From: Shewanella oneidensis MR-1
GTDB lineage: Bacteria; Pseudomonadota; Gammaproteobacteria; Enterobacterales; Shewanellaceae
DNA length: 64,000 nucleotides
Direction: 5' to 3'
Assembly (NCBI RefSeq): GCF_000146165.2
Contig: NC_004347.2
Location: forward strand, 4,077,029 to 4,141,028
Shown here: piece by piece, positions 59,653 to 64,000 of the stretch
Numbering within the stretch: the stretch's first letter is position 1
Layout: each line of letters starts with the position of its first letter
Made by a program: the position numbers and the translations under genes
Notes under the pieces: model-generated
What the model saw: the letters and a program-made list of their open reading frames with translations, nothing else
Database searches by the model: none
Told to the model about the DNA's origin: nothing

Positions 59653-60990
59653 CTGAAGAATCCCCTGATGATTTTCAGATAAATCATTAAATTAGAGTGA
59701 ACTTGCACCTTGAAGTGTGATCAGATGGAAGTGCGAACAAACATCAATCACAGGGCATCAAGGTGCAAGTGTTAACTATCTTACATCAATCTCTCTATCA
59801 ACATTGTCCAGAAATCCATCAAAAGCGACTGAATACACTCATGGTCGCCTGCAAAGCCCTCATCAACGCGGATTGTCTCACCCTCACGCATTTAGGGCGG
59901 CACATTGATGGCACCAGCACTCATACTAAACACTCAATAAAACGCATGGATAGATTATTGGGCAACCCGCACCTTCACCATGAAAGACTGGCTGTTTATC
60001 AGTGGCATGCAAAGTGGCTGCTAACAGCACATACGATGCCGACCATACTGGTGGATTGGTCTGATATGCGTGAAGGTCGTGAACTGATTGCACTACGCGC
60101 CTCTATTGCGATTAAGGGCCGCTCTATCACGCTCTACGAGCGAACATTTCCGTTAGTACTACAAGGCACACAAACTGCCCATAATCAGTTTCTGAATGAA
60201 CTCCATAAAGTGTTACCTGACAATATTACCCCGCTGATAGTCACTGACGCGGGCTTCCGTAATCCATGGTTTCGAAAAGTCGAGCAGCTCGGTTGGTATT
60301 GGCTGGGTCGTGTCAGAGGATTAAGTGTCTATCGGCTGCACCCCTTCGGTCGCCAATTTTCGCTAAAAGCGCTTTATCCCAAAGCCAGTCGTCGCGCAAA
60401 ACATGTTGGGCGAGTGGCGTTATCGGTAAAGAAACCCTTGTTATGCGAGATGGTATTGTTCAGGGCTCCAAGTAAAGGCAGAAAAGGTCAGCGAAGTACG
60501 ACAACAGACTGTCACCATACGGCGCAATGGACGTATGAACTGACCGCCAAAGAGCCTTGGGCACTGGTGACCAACTTGACCATAGAAGCCATGTCGCCTC
60601 AAAAACTGGTTAATATTTACCAAAAACGGATGCAAATAGAAGAAACCTTTAGAGATTTAAAAAGCCCCGCTTATGGCTTTGGTTTACGTCATAGCAGAAC
60701 ACGTTATGCGGCGAGGATGGACATACTGCTATTGATAGCATTATTGGTACAACTGGCATTTTGGTGGGTAGGATTATACGGAGAAACACAGCAATTACAG
60801 CGGCACTTCCAAGCCAACACGGTAAAGAAAAGGAATGTGCTATCAACAATCAGGATGGGCAAAGAACTGCTGCGGCGACGGCATGACTACCCCATATCAG
60901 CAGATGATTTGCTTTGTGCTGCGAAGAAACTAGCCCAACTCTCATTAACTCATGGTTGTTGGGGCTATGAATTATGAGGGGATCCTACAG
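59653..60990 (+). mobile_element. IS10-like (IS4 family) insertion sequence
   Basis: 1338 bp. The ends CTGAAGAATCCCCTGATGAT and, inverted, CTGTAGGATCCCCTCATAAT resemble those of IS10. It is flanked by a perfect 9-bp duplication CGCAGAGCG (59644-59652 and 60991-60999), close to the IS10 target consensus NGCTNAGCN. Inserted in the receiver 2 coding region of a two-component gene. Confidence 0.95.
59763..60977 (+). CDS. IS4-family (IS10-like) transposase
   Basis: 404-residue DDE transposase close to IS10 transposase along its length: ILHQSLYQHCPE..KRLNTL at the N-terminus, first D in ILVDWSDMREG, second D in IVTDAGFRNPWF, and the Y-(2)-R-(3)-E-(6)-K motif in YQKRMQIEETFRDLKSP. The start is a GTG that aligns with the IS10 initiation codon. 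The frame is intact, so the element may still be active. Confidence 0.95.
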   Translation: MQVLTILHQSLYQHCPEIHQKRLNTLMVACKALINADCLTLTHLGRHIDGTSTHTKHSIKRMDRLLGNPHLHHERLAVYQWHAKWLLTAHTMPTILVDWSDMREGRELIALRASIAIKGRSITLYERTFPLVLQGTQTAHNQFLNELHKVLPDNITPLIVTDAGFRNPWFRKVEQLGWYWLGRVRGLSVYRLHPFGRQFSLKALYPKASRRAKHVGRVALSVKKPLLCEMVLFRAPSKGRKGQRSTTTDCHHTAQWTYELTAKEPWALVTNLTIEAMSPQKLVNIYQKRMQIEETFRDLKSPAYGFGLRHSRTRYAARMDILLLIALLVQLAFWWVGLYGETQQLQRHFQANTVKKRNVLSTIRMGKELLRRRHDYPISADDLLCAAKKLAQLSLTHGCWGYEL

Positions 60991-61664
60991 CGCAGAGCGT
61001 TGAGAACTTGGTAGCCATCCATATCTGGCATCATAATGTCGAGCAACACGATGTCAGGCGCATTCGCCGACTGGCAGAGATTGAGTGCCGTTTGGCCATC
61101 CTTTGCCACTAATATCTTATAAGTGTCTTTCAACAAACCGACCATCACCGCTAAATTATCCGCGGTGTCATCAACAACTAATACCGTGTTTTTAACCCGC
61201 TCATTGGACGCCTCAATACTCAGTTCGGTCATACTGGGCGCGGATAGCGATTCGGCGGGCGCAAAGCTTAATATTTGTGGTTCATCCTGCAGCACTTGCA
61301 ATACTCTATCTTGCAGGGTTTTGGTGGTGAAGGGTTTGGCAATAATGTCGACGACACCATACTTGATCGCTTCTTGGATCATGTTTCTGTGGGTGTTGGC
61401 TGTCACTATCATCACAGGCAAATATTGCCATTTTTCCTGCGAACGTATGGCCTTGAGTAAATCGGTGCCACTGCCATTGGGCATGTTCCAATCCATCAGC
61501 ACGATATCGATAGACACTTCTTCTAACAACTCGAGGGCACGGCGACCATTTTCTGCTTGATAAACTTGGCCAAAACCCATTTTGCGCAATTGCTCGACTA
61601 AAATTTTGCGCATGACGTCCATGTCTTCAACGATAAGTGCCTGTTGCTGTCTTAATAACATAGG

Positions 61665-64000
61665 TTATTCCTTCGCCAACTGCTGCTGCGCCCACTCTTG
61701 GAGCTGAATCGCTAACTCAAGCCCTTGGGAAAAATCGAATTGTCCTGTGGCTTGCTTTAATTCAGCAATGAGTTGTCGTTGTGGTTGCAATACCGTTAAT
61801 TGGCTTAACCGCTCAACTAAAGACAATGCGTCAGTATTATATTCTTTAAGGTTTTGAGTTAATTGGGCAAATAACCTCATCAATTCTGTCATAGAAATAG
61901 ACTGCGACGCCTCATCGGGTTGATTTACCGTCTGCCACTCAGCTAATAAGGTTAATAGCTGCTGGAGCTTGGCGTGCAGTAAGTGGATCTCTTGGCTAAC
62001 GGTTTCCTGGATATTTGCATCAAGCTGCTGCAGGCTGCTGATATCGGTAAGACTTGCCTCTAATCGGCCTGAGTCCTCTTTGAGGGAAACGGCGCCAATA
62101 TTGCCTGCCACCCCTTTAAGAGTATGTAAGCTTAATCTCAAGGCTGAAAGATTATCCTGTGAAAATTCATTTTGCTGATTCTGCAGAAGCTTCGCGCCAG
62201 TCTGCACAAATAATGTTAATAAATGTCGATACAAATCTGCGTTGTAGTTACACAGCGCCAACCCTGCATCAATATCCAGCTCTTCAACCAAAGGTAAACC
62301 CTGTTTAAGCTGTGCCTTATCAAGATCATGGGCCTCAGGACTCTCTGGTAAAGATTGCACACTATGCACCGATACATGCTGTGCGATGGTGGAATACAAT
62401 TGTTGCACTTGGAAAGGTTTATTAATCTGGGCATTCATACCAGCCGCCAAGGCCCTTTCCCTATCAGAGTCCATCGCATTGGCGGTCATTGCAATGATGG
62501 GTAAATCGGCAAACTGTGGCTGTGCTCGAATAAGCCGTGTTGCTTCATAACCATCCATTACGGGCATTTGTCCATCCATCAACACACAATCGAAGGATTG
62601 CTGAGCCAGCAGTGTTAACGCTTCTTGACCGTGCTGGGCGACGGTGACTCGCGCCCCAGCTTGACGCAATAACTCAACGGCTAATTCTTGATTCAGATAA
62701 TTATCTTCAACGAGCAACAATTCTACGCCCGCTAATTGATTTTTTAAGGTTGTAATAGATTGATGCTCAAGGTGTTGCCCAAAAGGAGCTCTATCCCTGT
62801 TGAGCAACAATAATAAAGACTCGCCTAAGGTGCGCAGCAATATCGGATGCTGTTTAGCAATGATTTGTGGGTGCTTGTCCACTAAAGATTGTATGGCCAC
62901 AGGCTCACTACCATTACCAATTAACAACAAACCCAGCTTGTCGTTAGCCAGTACCACGCTCAATAATTCCGGCTCAAATGCGTTAGTCTCACACATAATC
63001 AGATGCTGACTTGTACAGGCGCTTAACTCGGCCAACGCCATATGCATCTCTAGCGTCCGCGCCTGCATGCCGACGCGAGCAGCAAAGCGACTATAAATCG
63101 CGCTCAAGTCCGGCATAAACCCGACTATAGAAAGGCTTTCTCCTTGAAGCGCGGCAAATTGTGTCGACAAATCATAGGGCTTGACCAAGGGCAAATGCAG
63201 GCGCAAATAAAAACGCGACCCTTGCCCTAACTCACTTTCACACCATACCTCCCCTTGCATTAATTCACTCAGGCGTTTACAGATTGCTAACCCTAAACCC
63301 GTTCCACCATATTTGCGGGAAGTCGATGTATCGCCTTGTTCAAACGAGTGGAATAGTCGTGCCTGTTTATCTAGGGGAATACCGATGCCATCATCAGCCA
63401 CACAAAAGGTCAGCGTAGCGCCTTGCTTATCAAGCTCAGCTTGGCAACTGAGTAAAATATCACTGCCCTTGGGAGAGAATTTCACCGCATTGTTGCAGTA
63501 GTTCAGTAAAATCTGCCCTAGGCGCTGCGGATCACCAATAAAATAGCGGGGACAATCGGTAGCGATGTCATAAATTAAGCGCATGCTATTTTCTTCAACC
63601 TTAAAACCAATCACATTGTTCAACTGAGTCAACACCTCATCAAGGTCAAACTCGATGTGTTCTACAGTGAGTTTATTGGCTTCGATTTTCGAAAAATCCA
63701 AAATATCGTTAATGATATTGAGCAGTGAGCCAGCGGCCTGATGCACCTTAGCAATATAATCCTTTCTTTTTTCAGCTAAATCCGTTTGCAATGCCAGATA
63801 AGACATACCGATAATGGCATTCATTGGCGTGCGGATTTCGTGGGACATATTCGCTAAAAAGTCTGACTTTGCGCGATTTGCCGCATCCGCCTGTAACTTA
63901 GCGCTAGCCAACTCAGCTTGAATGGCCTTCTCTTGAGTAATATCTAAGGCCCAGCACAAATTAGCGTGCTGGCCATCATAGAATGTCGGATACGCGGTAA
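61665..64000 (-). CDS. hybrid sensor histidine kinase, 5' end beyond window
   Basis: At least 778 residues; the frame stays open to the window edge, so the N-terminus is missing. The first visible residues ([20 protein letters not shown]) look like the PAC end of a PAS domain. Then HisKA with [17 protein letters not shown], HATPase ([30 protein letters not shown]), a receiver with Asp in [13 protein letters not shown], and a C-terminal Hpt domain with the phospho-His in [15 protein letters not shown] BarA/ArcB-type phosphorelay kinase by layout. It precedes the IS-broken kinase gene by 3 bases, so the two were one operon. Confidence 0.92.
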   Translation of the reverse strand, partial: TAYPTFYDGQHANLCWALDITQEKAIQAELASAKLQADAANRAKSDFLANMSHEIRTPMNAIIGMSYLALQTDLAEKRKDYIAKVHQAAGSLLNIINDILDFSKIEANKLTVEHIEFDLDEVLTQLNNVIGFKVEENSMRLIYDIATDCPRYFIGDPQRLGQILLNYCNNAVKFSPKGSDILLSCQAELDKQGATLTFCVADDGIGIPLDKQARLFHSFEQGDTSTSRKYGGTGLGLAICKRLSELMQGEVWCESELGQGSRFYLRLHLPLVKPYDLSTQFAALQGESLSIVGFMPDLSAIYSRFAARVGMQARTLEMHMALAELSACTSQHLIMCETNAFEPELLSVVLANDKLGLLLIGNGSEPVAIQSLVDKHPQIIAKQHPILLRTLGESLLLLLNRDRAPFGQHLEHQSITTLKNQLAGVELLLVEDNYLNQELAVELLRQAGARVTVAQHGQEALTLLAQQSFDCVLMDGQMPVMDGYEATRLIRAQPQFADLPIIAMTANAMDSDRERALAAGMNAQINKPFQVQQLYSTIAQHVSVHSVQSLPESPEAHDLDKAQLKQGLPLVEELDIDAGLALCNYNADLYRHLLTLFVQTGAKLLQNQQNEFSQDNLSALRLSLHTLKGVAGNIGAVSLKEDSGRLEASLTDISSLQQLDANIQETVSQEIHLLHAKLQQLLTLLAEWQTVNQPDEASQSISMTELMRLFAQLTQNLKEYNTDALSLVERLSQLTVLQPQRQLIAELKQATGQFDFSQGLELAIQLQEWAQQQLAKE

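Larger units (their letters stand above)
58755..61661 (-). pseudogene. dual-receiver histidine kinase gene split by an IS10-like element
   Basis: Removing 59653-60990 and one 9-bp duplicate restores a single 519-codon frame. Domains: receiver 1 (phospho-Asp in VLMDWNMPNGSG), receiver 2 (Asp in VLLDIMMPDMDG; the IS lies at ...QVLNALR/EHPQ..., inside this domain), then a histidine kinase with IHHDLKSPLSAIS and an HATPase domain with GAGLGTYSACLLAKA. As it stands, the 5' part (60972-61661) encodes one and a half receivers ending in IS-derived residues, and the 3' part lacks a start of its own. It follows the hybrid kinase gene after 3 bases. Confidence 0.92.

Overview
The window looks like a chromosomal segment of a Shewanella species. 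It holds a five-haem nitrite reductase next to NarQ/NarP, ArcA, a DegQ-DegS pair, the Mla/Lpt/RpoN/PTS-Ntr cluster, and protein sequences I recognise as Shewanella-type (for example PurA and NrfA). From memory the backbone order resembles S. oneidensis MR-1, but I could not check this by alignment.

Layout. 0-12.7 kb: an MFS transporter, then rlmB-rnr, a Sel1-repeat protein, purA with a small DUF2065 protein, rplM-rpsI, zapE, degQ and degS. 12.7-16.1 kb: an insertion-sequence cluster with an intact IS256-family element (8-bp target duplication), an IS110/IS1111-type element with 12-bp subterminal inverted repeats, and a 5' fragment of a second IS256 copy. 16.4-30 kb: an envelope and regulation block on two strands (murA-ibaG-mlaBCDEF leftward; kdsD-kdsC-lptCAB-rpoN-hpf-ptsN-rapZ-ptsO, then mgtE, rightward). 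30-39 kb: a ModA-like binding protein, an OmpA-type lipoprotein, a stretch rich in structured non-coding DNA, a RIO kinase, a DUF2799 lipoprotein, a PAP2 phosphatase, and a GAF-GGDEF-EAL gene broken by three copies of one small TA-flanked inverted-repeat element. 39-53.6 kb: nrfA/narQ/narP, yacL, zntB, lysC behind a lysine riboswitch, arcA, an S9 dipeptidyl peptidase and fbp. 53.6-57 kb: an AT-rich two-gene cassette (a DGQHR-like protein and a protein with a HEPN-like motif) lying between inverted copies of a structured repeat. 57-64 kb: two membrane proteins and a two-component locus whose second gene is split by an IS10-like element (9-bp duplication).

The most interesting signals are: (1) two tandem ~100-nt hairpins at 32.74-33.02 kb whose 13-bp closing stems covary and share an internal motif, a candidate unknown RNA beside a lone HTH mini-protein; (2) the DGQHR-like/HEPN-like pair, a candidate defence cassette; (3) small hairpins with GGA or GGGA loops that recur in non-coding repeats across the window and resemble the CsrA/RsmA target motif; and (4) three insertions of one MITE in a single gene, each removable to restore the reading frame exactly.
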